Shown: piece by piece, positions 15,694 through 24,185 of the stretch
Position numbering within the stretch: position 1 is the stretch's first letter
How the letters are laid out: every line of letters begins with the position of its first letter
From: CAILUG01 sp903844415
GTDB taxonomy: Bacteria > Pseudomonadota > Gammaproteobacteria > Pseudomonadales > Pseudohongiellaceae
Assembly: GCA_947477655.1 (NCBI GenBank)
Contig: CANJTS010000002.1
Location: 124,001-188,000, forward strand
Reading direction: 5' to 3'
Length of the DNA stretch: 64,000 nucleotides
Made by a program: the position numbers and the translations under genes
Notes under the pieces: generated by a model
The model's input: the letters and a program-made list of their open reading frames with translations, nothing else
What the model was told of the DNA's origin: nothing
The model's database searches: none

Positions 15694-17367
15694 TTAAAAC
15701 AGGCCTTCTACCTGGCCTTTATCGTTGACAAAGATGGATTCAGCGGCTGGTTTCACGGGTAATCCAGGCATGATCATGATGTCACCACACACGGCAACGA
15801 TAAATTCGGCACCTGCAGAAAGTCGTAACTCGCGGATGGTAACCACGTGATTGTCCGGTGCGCCATATTTTGCTGCATCGGTGGTGAAACTGTATTGGGT
15901 TTTGGCTATGCAAATAGGGAAGCCTGGGTACAATTTTTGATAGTCATCAAATTGCTTGCGTACCTTGGTGTCGGCTGTAATGTCGGTAGCACGGTAAATT
16001 TCGCGCGCGATGGTACGGGTTTTTTCCCATAGGGTTTGTGTGTCGGAATAAAGCATTTTGAACTTGCCGGGGCGGTTTTCAACAATGTCGACAATTTCAC
16101 GCGCCAGTTCTTCTGTGCCTGCGCCACCATCGGACCAATGGGTGCACAGGATCATTTTTACGCCCACGCCGTTACAGAGTTGGCGCAGAGCCTCTATTTC
16201 GGCCGGTGTGTCGTTGATGAATTTATTGACGGCAACAACTGCCGGTACGCCAAATTTGGCGAGATTTTGTAAATGCCGCTCCAGATTCTTGAAGCCGGTT
16301 CTCAATGCCTCGATGTTTTCACTCTTGAGCTGATCCTTCGCCACCCCACCGTGCATTTTCAGGGCGCGAATGGTGGCGACAATCGCAATGGCATCTGGTT
16401 GTAAACCGGTTTTACGACATTTGATGTCCATAAATTTTTCGGCGCCCAGATCGGCACCAAAACCAGCTTCTGTTACAACATAATCGGCCAGTTTCAATGC
16501 GGTAGTGGTTGCCATCACCGAGTTGCAACCGTGGGCAATATTGGCAAAAGGTCCGCCGTGAATAAACGCTGGGGTTCCTTCTAGGCTTTGTACGATGTTG
16601 GGTTGCAGGGCATCTTTGAGCAATGCCGTCATTGCGCCATCAGCTTTGATGTCTTTGGCAGTAATCATTTTGCCGTCGCGGGTAGTACCAATTACGATTT
16701 TAGCCAAGCGCGCTTGCAGGTCTTTAAGGTCGGTAGCCAGACAAAAAATGGCCATTACTTCGGATGCCACAGTAATGTCAAAACCGCCTGAACGTGGAAA
16801 GCCATTGCCCGGGCCACCCAAGGCCAGAGTGATATCACGCAGCGCACGGTCGTTCATGTCGACCACACGGCGCCAAGTGATGCGGCGGGTATCAATTTGT
16901 AGTTCGTTGGACCAGTAGATGTGGTTGTCGATCATGGCCGATAGCAGGTTATGGGCGGCACCAATAACGTGGAAGTCGCCGGTAAAATGCAAGTTGATAT
17001 CTTCCATCGGAATTACTTGTGCATAACCACCACCAGCGGCACCACCCTTCATACCAAAACAAGGGCCTAGGCTCGGTTCGCGCAAACAGATAGCTGCTTT
17101 TTTGCCGATGCGGGCAAAGGCATCGCCAAGTCCTACTGTCGTGGTGGTTTTACCTTCGCCGGCAGGAGTGGGGGAAATGGCTGTAACCAAGATAAGTTTG
17201 CCGTTCTTCTTGGCGTGCTGGGCTTTGATAAATTCGAAGGTGAGCTTGGCCTTGTCGTGGCCGTAATGCAGCAGAGCGCTGGTAGGAATGTCAAGTTTAG
17301 CGGCAATTTCTGCGATCGGGCGGGCAGTGGCAGCCTGGGCAATTTCGATGTCGGACAAATGAGTCAT
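15694..17367 (-). CDS. fhs: Formate--tetrahydrofolate ligase
   Basis: The enzyme joins formate to tetrahydrofolate with ATP, giving 10-formyl-THF. The P-loop-like TPAGEGKTTTTVGLGDA is present near residue 65, with the CLREPSLGPCFGMKGGAAGGG substrate loop after it. The start is placed at ATG 17367 (557 aa), which gives the usual N-terminus MTHLSDIEIAQAA and has AAGGAA upstream. The frame extends 49 codons further without support. With folD in the same window it would cover formate to methylene-THF interconversion. Confidence 0.96.
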   Translation of the reverse strand: MTHLSDIEIAQAATARPIAEIAAKLDIPTSALLHYGHDKAKLTFEFIKAQHAKKNGKLILVTAISPTPAGEGKTTTTVGLGDAFARIGKKAAICLREPSLGPCFGMKGGAAGGGYAQVIPMEDINLHFTGDFHVIGAAHNLLSAMIDNHIYWSNELQIDTRRITWRRVVDMNDRALRDITLALGGPGNGFPRSGGFDITVASEVMAIFCLATDLKDLQARLAKIVIGTTRDGKMITAKDIKADGAMTALLKDALQPNIVQSLEGTPAFIHGGPFANIAHGCNSVMATTTALKLADYVVTEAGFGADLGAEKFMDIKCRKTGLQPDAIAIVATIRALKMHGGVAKDQLKSENIEALRTGFKNLERHLQNLAKFGVPAVVAVNKFINDTPAEIEALRQLCNGVGVKMILCTHWSDGGAGTEELAREIVDIVENRPGKFKMLYSDTQTLWEKTRTIAREIYRATDITADTKVRKQFDDYQKLYPGFPICIAKTQYSFTTDAAKYGAPDNHVVTIRELRLSAGAEFIVAVCGDIMIMPGLPVKPAAESIFVNDKGQVEGLF

Positions 17368-17562
17368 GGCAAGCGGTTCCTTAATAAAACTTTGGAGTGG
17401 ATGTAAGCAAAGAGCGGTTTTAATAGAATTAAGGGGCTCTCGCCGAAAGGTGGGGCAGTCTACCAGCTTTGATAAACGAGGAAAACCGCAGAAGTTTGTG
17501 TGTTTATTGTGCAAAAAACATCAATTATCCTCTGTTCAATAGTGCCTTATAATGTCCCCACT

Positions 17563-18825
17563 ATGCGTACAATTATCCTGATAAAATTGGTTCTACTGTT
17601 GTCTTTTGCCCTTTTAGGAAAAGATGCCCTCGCGCAATTTCCTTACGATAAAGAATATCCCCATATAGGTTATGGCAAAGTACCGCCACAGGATCACTTC
17701 AGCACAGTAATGCAGGGGTTGGCCGCGCAAGGCAAAGTGTTGAACTTCGATGACCAAGGCCGGGGTTATCTTGACGCGCTGCTGGCCGCACTTGATATTG
17801 ATCCCTCTTCGCAGGTGTTGGTCTTTTCCAAAACCAGTCTCAAGCAACGTTTTATTTCGCCGCAGACGCCGCGCTCTCTGTTTTTTAATGATGAAGTTTA
17901 TGTTGGCTATGTGCCCGGCAGCAGTTCACTGGAAATTGGTGCGATGGATGCACACCTAGGTCCGGTATTTTTCGATTTTTCGCAACAGCCGGCGGCCGAT
18001 CCAAGATTCGAGCAGGAGACCTCACGCTGTTTACGCTGTCATGATTCGTATTCGTTGACGGGCGGCGGAGTGCCCAGGTTTATGCTCAGTTCCGTGTTGG
18101 CAGGGCCGGATGGCAATTTGGTATCGCATGAACTGAGCGAATTGACGGATACCGAAACGCCTTTGGATCACCGCTGGGGCGGCTGGTATGTGACGGGAAC
18201 AAGTGGGGCGCAACTCCACCGAGGCAATCTCATTATTAGTGATGTTGCCGTGTTGAGAGATTTACAGCTAAGTGCCACCAGCAATCAAAAGAACTTGAGC
18301 GCGCTTGTTGACCTCAATCTTTACCCGCGCTCCACCAGTGACATTGTTGCCTTGTTAGTTTTGGAGCATCAGATTGAAGTGCAAAATCGTATCACTAGGC
18401 TTAACTATGACAGCCTGACTTTGCTGCAAACAACCCCTTTGCCTGATCAGGCAACATTAGATGCGCTTACTCGCCCTTTGCTTGATGCCCTGTTTATGGC
18501 GCATGAAACTGCGCTGGGCGATGTAGTAGAAGGCAGTTCAGGCTTTACTGATTACTTTCAGCAATTGGGGCTAAAAGATAGTGAAGGACGCTCCTTGCGC
18601 GACTTTGATTTACACACCCACACTTTTAAATATCGACTCAGTTACCTGATTTATTCTGCCGCACTAGATGCGTTGCCACCGTTGATAAAAAACCATTTGT
18701 TTGCACAAATTAAAGCCGTTTTGCTCAATCAAGTTGCTGCACCTGAATATCCTCATCTAAGTAATGTAGAGCGCGCAGCGATTACGGGTATTTTGCAAGA
18801 GACCAAAGCCGAAGTTCTGAAATGA
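17563..18825 (+). CDS. Exported protein with one CxxCH haem motif, function unknown
   Basis: After a signal peptide (MRTIILIKLVLLLSFALLG, cut near DALAQ) comes a 395-residue domain with a single haem-binding motif, CLRCHDSYSLTGG, near residue 150. The rest does not look like a standard cytochrome c. I recognise it only as a mono-haem periplasmic protein seen in scattered bacteria. The ATG at 17563 is chosen for the signal peptide. Its last codon overlaps the following alpha/beta hydrolase (ATGA), and DsbD comes next. The cysteine-reducing DsbD would fit the need to keep the CxxCH thiols reduced for haem attachment; this link is inference. Confidence 0.75.
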   Translation: MRTIILIKLVLLLSFALLGKDALAQFPYDKEYPHIGYGKVPPQDHFSTVMQGLAAQGKVLNFDDQGRGYLDALLAALDIDPSSQVLVFSKTSLKQRFISPQTPRSLFFNDEVYVGYVPGSSSLEIGAMDAHLGPVFFDFSQQPAADPRFEQETSRCLRCHDSYSLTGGGVPRFMLSSVLAGPDGNLVSHELSELTDTETPLDHRWGGWYVTGTSGAQLHRGNLIISDVAVLRDLQLSATSNQKNLSALVDLNLYPRSTSDIVALLVLEHQIEVQNRITRLNYDSLTLLQTTPLPDQATLDALTRPLLDALFMAHETALGDVVEGSSGFTDYFQQLGLKDSEGRSLRDFDLHTHTFKYRLSYLIYSAALDALPPLIKNHLFAQIKAVLLNQVAAPEYPHLSNVERAAITGILQETKAEVLK

Positions 18826-19520
18826 ACAAGCCTTGTGTTTTTCTCTTGCCCGGCCTGACCTGTGATGCTGCTGTGTGGGAACCACAACGCCTAGCGCTGC
18901 AACCTTATGCCCACGTGAGGATTCCACTGTTGCGCGGCTTCACATCATTGCGCAAGATGGCGGAAGCAGTGCTAGTTGATGCTCCGGAGCGATTTTCAGT
19001 GGTGGGTCATTCCATGGGTGGGCGAGTAGCGTTCGAATTGATGGAATTAGCAGGCAATTCGATAGAGCGCTTTTTGGTCATGGATACGGGAGTTCATGGC
19101 GTACGCAGCGGTGAAGCGGAACTACGTGGAGTGTTGCTGGCCGCGGCCGAACGTGACGGATTACAGGCGGTCGCTGATGCTTGGATAAAGCCGATGTTGC
19201 ATCCCGCGCGGCATGCCGATGGTGAGTTAATCGCAACTATTACTGCGATGATTCTGCGCAACAGCATTGCAGATTACCGTGCGCAAGTGTGCGCCATGCT
19301 AGCGAGACAGGATCAAACCCCGTATCTTGCTCGTATCAAGCAAAAAGTCTGGTTGCTGTGTGGTGATGCTGATAGCTGGAGTCCGGTAAGTCAGCATCAA
19401 GACATGCAGCAATATTTGCATAACTCGGAGCTCAGAATTATTGCCAATGCTGGGCACATGAGTACGCTGGAGCAACCCAACACTGTGAATCAGATTTTGG
19501 TGGAGTGGATAAATGCCTAA
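18822..19520 (+). CDS. Alpha/beta hydrolase, 232 aa
   Basis: This is a compact alpha/beta hydrolase with the oxyanion segment FLLPGLTCDAAVW near the start. The nucleophile elbow is VVGHSMGGRV (Ser near residue 66), the acid loop is LLCGDADSWSP and the catalytic histidine is in NAGHMSTLEQP. It has no signal peptide. It starts inside the stop of the mono-haem protein gene (4-base overlap) and its own end overlaps the dsbD start by 8 bases, so the three genes form one tightly coupled unit. The substrate is unknown. Confidence 0.88.
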   Translation: MNKPCVFLLPGLTCDAAVWEPQRLALQPYAHVRIPLLRGFTSLRKMAEAVLVDAPERFSVVGHSMGGRVAFELMELAGNSIERFLVMDTGVHGVRSGEAELRGVLLAAAERDGLQAVADAWIKPMLHPARHADGELIATITAMILRNSIADYRAQVCAMLARQDQTPYLARIKQKVWLLCGDADSWSPVSQHQDMQQYLHNSELRIIANAGHMSTLEQPNTVNQILVEWINA

Positions 19521-21651
19521 ATTATGTTCTGCCTTATGCAGTCTCATGTTGAGTTGCACTGTGCTGCACGCGGTATTCGCGCAGCCAGTAGACGGTGAAC
19601 ATGTGGATGCCCAGTTAATCGCAGAAACCACTACTGCTGTGCCGGGTGAAATATTGTGGACGGCACTGCGGTTAGATCATATTCAAAATTGGCATACCTA
19701 CTGGATCAACCCAGGAGATGCCGGCAAGCCTACCGAAATCACTTGGCAGCTGCCTGCCGGAGTAACTGCAGGTGCGATCGTATGGCCAACACCGGAACGT
19801 TTTGAGTTGCCTGCCGAACTGGTGGATTTTGGTTATACCGGTGAAGTTTTTTTATTGGTTCCACTGAGTGTTCCTGCCGATTTTTCTGCAGCTTCACTTA
19901 CGGTCAGCGCCGATGTTGTGTGGCTGGAATGTGAAGAAATCTGCATTCCATCCGGTGCCAAGCTTAATTTGACTGTGCCAGTAGACGCGCAGTCTCTCGT
20001 TGTTCTTGACTCTAGTTGGCAATATGGGTTCGCTCAAACGCGTGCTTCCCAACCTCGCGCTGATATAACACTCGATGCCAGTTTTTCCATCGCTGCCGGC
20101 GCCATTGAAGTATTGGTACAAGCCACTGAGAATATTTTTGAGGGTGCCAGTGCTGTTACTTTTATTCCGGATGAACATCGCATTTTCGATTACAACGCCG
20201 AGCAACAAATCACTTCTCAACTTTCCAGTCTGCAATTAAAACAAAACTTTCATCGACGTGTAGAGCGCGAACCACCCCAACGTGTTGGCGGTTTACTGCT
20301 GGTCACCGATGCTGGCGGCAAACAACTGGCTTATCAGGTTGCAGCGCAACCGTCTGGGGTTAATGCCGTGCAATTAGGGGGTGTGTTGGCAGCAACTGCT
20401 GGTGCCGACTCAGGAATTAAAAATAGTGCTATGCCCATCGCCACAGTATTTCTGTTTGCACTGTTGGGCGGCGTTATCCTCAACTTGATGCCGTGTGTGT
20501 TTCCCATATTGTCCTTAAAAGTGTTGAGTCTGGCGGTCAGAGGTGACACTTCCTTGCGTGAGCAACGCTTACATGGACTCGCTTATGCTGCGGGCGTGAT
20601 TCTGGCGTTTCTAAGCCTGGCAGTGGTGCTGCTGACATTGCAAGCAAGCGGCGCCGCGATTGGGTGGGGCTTTCATCTACAGAAACCCTGGTTTGTTGGC
20701 GCACTGGTGTTTTTATTTTTTGTGATGGGTTTGTCGATGTCGGGAGTAGTTGAATTTGGCACGTCCATCATGGGAGTGGGTGGCCAGTTGCAAGAAAAAG
20801 ATGGCTATAGCGGTTCGTTTTTCACGGGAGTTTTGGCTAGTGTGGTGGCCAGTCCCTGCACCGCACCTTTTATGGGCGCAGCATTGGGCTTTGCATTTAC
20901 GCAGTCCATGCCTGTTGCGCTCACTGTATTTTTCGCGCTTGGTTTTGGCATGGCCTTGCCGTTTCTGGTGTTGAGTTTTGTGCCTGCCCTAGCGCGTTTG
21001 ATGCCGCGGCCAGGGGCCTGGATGCTGACCTTTAAACAGATATTGGCGTTTCCTCTGTATGCCACGGTAGTGTGGTTGTTGTGGGTGCTGGGGCAGCAAA
21101 CTAGTATTGATGCTATGGCACTGGTTATTGCGGCCTGTGTGTTGTTGGCGTTCGCTGCCTGGCTGTATCAGTACCGTCATAGCCATGCAGGATTCTGGCG
21201 CCATGCCAGTATGCTGCTGATCTTGCTGTGTCTTGCCGCGAGTTTCAGCGTCTTGCGTTCACCCTTACTTGTAGCGCGTACAGTCAGCACTGAAGTAGGC
21301 TCCAGTGAAAATTATGAAGTGTACAGCGCTGCCAGACTTGCAACATTACGTGCCGAAGGCAAACCAGTTTTTGTGAACATGACAGCGGCTTGGTGTATTA
21401 CTTGTTTAGTGAATGAACGTATTGCCTTGAGCACAGATGAAGTTACCGTTGCTATGGCAGAAAAAGGAATTATTTATCTTAAAGGCGACTGGACCAACAA
21501 TGATCCGGAAATCACCGCCGTGCTCAAGCAATATGAAACCAGTGGTGTGCCCTTATATTTGATGTTCCCTGCAGATGCGTTAAAACCGGCAGAAAAATTG
21601 CCGCAAATTTTGACTGAAGGCATCCTCATCGACGCCATGAGTCGTATTTAG
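19513..21651 (+). CDS. Thiol:disulfide interchange protein of the DsbD/ScsB family
   Basis: This 712-residue membrane protein carries electrons from cytoplasmic thioredoxin to periplasmic targets. After a signal peptide comes a periplasmic N-domain with a cysteine pair (WLECEEICIPS, C140 and C144). The eight-helix core runs from about residue 308 to 585, with the redox cysteines C328 (NLMPCVFPI) and C449 (SPCTAPF). The C-terminal thioredoxin domain has the motif AAWCITC (C628/C631). Its N-domain is of the longer ScsB-like kind rather than the short E. coli DsbD alpha domain. It is the last gene of a three-gene overlapping operon. Confidence 0.92.
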   Translation: MPKLCSALCSLMLSCTVLHAVFAQPVDGEHVDAQLIAETTTAVPGEILWTALRLDHIQNWHTYWINPGDAGKPTEITWQLPAGVTAGAIVWPTPERFELPAELVDFGYTGEVFLLVPLSVPADFSAASLTVSADVVWLECEEICIPSGAKLNLTVPVDAQSLVVLDSSWQYGFAQTRASQPRADITLDASFSIAAGAIEVLVQATENIFEGASAVTFIPDEHRIFDYNAEQQITSQLSSLQLKQNFHRRVEREPPQRVGGLLLVTDAGGKQLAYQVAAQPSGVNAVQLGGVLAATAGADSGIKNSAMPIATVFLFALLGGVILNLMPCVFPILSLKVLSLAVRGDTSLREQRLHGLAYAAGVILAFLSLAVVLLTLQASGAAIGWGFHLQKPWFVGALVFLFFVMGLSMSGVVEFGTSIMGVGGQLQEKDGYSGSFFTGVLASVVASPCTAPFMGAALGFAFTQSMPVALTVFFALGFGMALPFLVLSFVPALARLMPRPGAWMLTFKQILAFPLYATVVWLLWVLGQQTSIDAMALVIAACVLLAFAAWLYQYRHSHAGFWRHASMLLILLCLAASFSVLRSPLLVARTVSTEVGSSENYEVYSAARLATLRAEGKPVFVNMTAAWCITCLVNERIALSTDEVTVAMAEKGIIYLKGDWTNNDPEITAVLKQYETSGVPLYLMFPADALKPAEKLPQILTEGILIDAMSRI

Positions 21652-21742
21652 AACGCCAAATTCTGCTCAAAGCCAAGGTGGCGCATGCTGCTATCTTCGG
21701 TAGAATACCCACCCAATTACTATCCCCCCCCAAGAGGCAATC

Positions 21743-22621
21743 ATGAAGTTATTGGATGGCAAAGCTACGTCGGAGCAACTTAAGCAAGAAATAGCCGAGA
21801 AAGTTCGCGCTATTAAAGCCAGAGGTGGCAAAGTGCCGCATCTTGCTGCAGTTATCGTGGGAGATGATGGCGGCAGTCATACCTATGTAAACAATAAAGT
21901 GCTGGCCTGCAAACAAGTGGGTTTTGATTCGACCTTAATCACGCTGCCTGACACCACTACAGAAGCTGAACTGTTGGCAAAAGTGGAGCAGCTTAATAAC
22001 GATGACAACATAGACGGTTTCATTGTTCAGGTACCTCTGCCTAAACATATCAACGAAGACAAAGTTACCGAAGCCATCAACGCACGCAAAGATGTAGACG
22101 GTTTTCATCCGGAAAATCTTGGCAGAATGTTGCTGGGTTTGCCCACGTATATTTCCGCCACACCCAACGGCATTATGGAATTACTCAAGCGCAACAATGT
22201 TGAAACAGCAGGCAAACACTGTGTTGTAGTGGGCCGCAGCAATATAGTGGGTACACCCATGTCGGTGTTGATGTCGCGCAATACCAATCCAGGCAACGCC
22301 ACGGTTACGCTGGTCCATAGCCGGACTAAAAATATGAAAGAAATTTGTGCAAGTGCGGATATCCTGATTGTTGCGATGGGCAAACCTGAGTTTGTTACTG
22401 CCGACATGGTTAAAGAGGGTGCTGTGGTGATTGATGTTGGCACTACTCGCGTGCCTGATGCCACTAATGCTAAGGGTTGGCGTTTGTGTGGTGATGTGGA
22501 CTTTGCCAACGTTAAAGACAAATGCAGTTTCATCACACCAGTGCCGGGTGGCGTGGGACCTATGACCATTGCTTCATTAATGCAAAACACTTTATTAGCC
22601 GTCGAAATGTACAAGAACTGA
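21743..22621 (+). CDS. folD: Methylenetetrahydrofolate dehydrogenase/cyclohydrolase, Bacteroidetes-like
   Basis: The bifunctional enzyme converts 5,10-methylene-THF to 10-formyl-THF. Family motifs are present: the YVNNKVLACKQVGF region, the catalytic Lys within it, VDGFHPENLGRMLLG, VVGRSNIVGTPMS and TPVPGGVGPMT. The wording is not that of gammaproteobacterial FolD. GGKVPHLAAVIVGDDGGS, HSRTKNMKEICASADI and the insert in SVLMSRNTNPGNATVTLVHS match the form I associate with Bacteroidetes. This points to replacement by transfer (inference). A run of eight C residues lies at 21724-21731, just before the ribosome-binding AGAGG. trpD starts 2 bases after its stop. Confidence 0.95.
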   Translation: MKLLDGKATSEQLKQEIAEKVRAIKARGGKVPHLAAVIVGDDGGSHTYVNNKVLACKQVGFDSTLITLPDTTTEAELLAKVEQLNNDDNIDGFIVQVPLPKHINEDKVTEAINARKDVDGFHPENLGRMLLGLPTYISATPNGIMELLKRNNVETAGKHCVVVGRSNIVGTPMSVLMSRNTNPGNATVTLVHSRTKNMKEICASADILIVAMGKPEFVTADMVKEGAVVIDVGTTRVPDATNAKGWRLCGDVDFANVKDKCSFITPVPGGVGPMTIASLMQNTLLAVEMYKN

Positions 22622-22623
22622 AT

Positions 22624-23649
22624 ATGGCCGAAACCCTTATTGCTCTGCAGCCACTGTTGTCGAAAGTTGTTGCCAAAGCGTCGCTGTCTTTCACCGAAGC
22701 CCAGCAAGCTTTTAGTATCATCATGAGTGGGCAGGCAAGCCCTGCACAAATTGCCGCATTTTTAATTGCTCTGCGCATGCGCGGTGAAACCATTGATGAG
22801 ATCTGCGGCGCAGTGGATGTCATTCGCAGTAAGGCTCTTGCCATCAAGGCCCCTGCACATGCCATGGACATTGTCGGGACTGGTGGTGATGGTGTTGGCA
22901 CGCTCAATATTTCCACAGCCACCGCCCTTGTCACCGCTGCTTGCGGTGTACCTGTGGCCAAACATGGCAATCGTGCTGTGTCTTCTAAATCCGGTACTGC
23001 TGATGTGCAAACCGCGCTGGGAATAAACATTAACGCAGAGTTCTCCTCCATTGAGCGCTGTCTTAATGAGGCCAACATTGGTTTCATGCTCGCGCCACGC
23101 CATCATGAATCATTCAAATATGTGGGCTCGGTCCGCGCTGAACTCGGAGTTCGCACCATCTTCAATTTATTGGGACCATTGTGTAACCCAGCGGGAGTTA
23201 AACGTTATCTACTGGGCGTTTATGCCAGAGAGTGGGTTAGACCTCTTGCAGAAGTATTGGCCAGGCTCGGCTGTGAACGCGCCTGGGTTGTGCATGGTGC
23301 TGGTGGCCTAGACGAACTGAGCACACTCGGCAGTAATCATGTGTGCGTGGTAGAAGGCAGCACAGTGCATGAAACTACAGTCTCTCCTGCAGATGCCGGT
23401 CTGGTAACCACCACGCTGGTTAATCTTCAAGGTGGTGACAGTGTCTACAATGCAGGTCGCCTGCAAGCACTGCTGGCCGGTCAGCAAGATGCCTATCGTG
23501 ATATCGTGTTATTTGGCGCTGCTGCCGCTTTGATAATTGCCGGACGAGTACAAGACTTACGCGAGGGCGTTGCTATCGCCGCTACTGCCATTGATAGCGG
23601 CAAAGCCAGACAGACTTTAGACAGCTTGATTCGCATTTCCAACAACTAA
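22624..23649 (+). CDS. trpD: Anthranilate phosphoribosyltransferase
   Basis: This enzyme performs the second step of tryptophan synthesis, joining anthranilate to PRPP. The PRPP-binding loop DIVGTGGDGVGTLNISTA and the KHGNRAVSSKSGTADV segment are complete, and the 341-aa length is usual. The ATG at 22624 follows the folD stop by 2 bases, so it is very likely cotranscribed with folD. No trpC, trpE or trpG lies nearby, an unusual isolation for trpD. The longer frame starting at 22522 lies inside folD and is not used. Confidence 0.95.
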   Translation: MAETLIALQPLLSKVVAKASLSFTEAQQAFSIIMSGQASPAQIAAFLIALRMRGETIDEICGAVDVIRSKALAIKAPAHAMDIVGTGGDGVGTLNISTATALVTAACGVPVAKHGNRAVSSKSGTADVQTALGININAEFSSIERCLNEANIGFMLAPRHHESFKYVGSVRAELGVRTIFNLLGPLCNPAGVKRYLLGVYAREWVRPLAEVLARLGCERAWVVHGAGGLDELSTLGSNHVCVVEGSTVHETTVSPADAGLVTTTLVNLQGGDSVYNAGRLQALLAGQQDAYRDIVLFGAAAALIIAGRVQDLREGVAIAATAIDSGKARQTLDSLIRISNN

Positions 23650-23698
23650 AATTTTGCGAAAATTATTCAAATTTTTTAACAGACTTTGAGCCAAATTG

Positions 23699-23962
23699 AT
23701 GACCAATATAATCATTTATACCAAAGACTGGTGTAGTTATTGCCATGGGGCCAAGCAGTTACTCACCAAACTGGGCTTAAACTTTCGGGAGGTAGATGTC
23801 ACCCATGATCAGGCGCAGTTTGCCACGATGGTAAAACAGGCTGCTGGTCGCAGCACGGTGCCGCAAATTTTAATTGATGGGGTTGGTATCGGGGGCTATA
23901 CCGAGCTTGTCCAGTTGGTGCGTAATAACACCTTTCCAGTCAAACCTGCTGCTGTTGGATAA
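23699..23962 (+). CDS. grxC: Glutaredoxin 3
   Basis: This 87-residue glutaredoxin has the active site WCSYCHGAK; the first variable position is Ser instead of the common Pro of CPYC. The cis-proline loop STVPQILIDG and the GSH-binding GIGGYTEL (usually GGCDDL) complete the fold. The ATG at 23699 is taken; a TTG one codon upstream is in frame. It lies 49 bases after trpD and may be read with it. Confidence 0.93.
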   Translation: MTNIIIYTKDWCSYCHGAKQLLTKLGLNFREVDVTHDQAQFATMVKQAAGRSTVPQILIDGVGIGGYTELVQLVRNNTFPVKPAAVG

Positions 23963-24077
23963 GCCAGGCAGGACAGCCGCGCTAGTGCAAAGTGATTTCA
24001 TATTCTTTTCTTTATTAACTGGATAATGTTCAACAATTGTTAGTTTTCTACAAAGAAAAAGTTCAACACCATAGTCA

Positions 24078-24108
24078 ACCAACTTACCAACTTACCAACT
24101 TACCAACT
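24078..24108. repeat. 8-base tandem repeat ACCAACTT, almost four copies
   Basis: Three full perfect copies plus a seven-base partial copy lie in the gap between grxC and the MacA-like gene, 78 bases before the latter starts. The position is in the likely promoter region of the efflux operon. Confidence 0.88.
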
Positions 24109-24185
24109 GATCGTTGTGTAAGTACTAGTTGCAGATAATGAACGATACAATTTTTACTGCAGAAAAATTTCGAGTGAGATGAGAA

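Noticed and set aside
22105..22749. A 214-codon minus-strand frame over folD and trpD
   Set aside because: It lies opposite two clear genes and has no family similarity that I can see.
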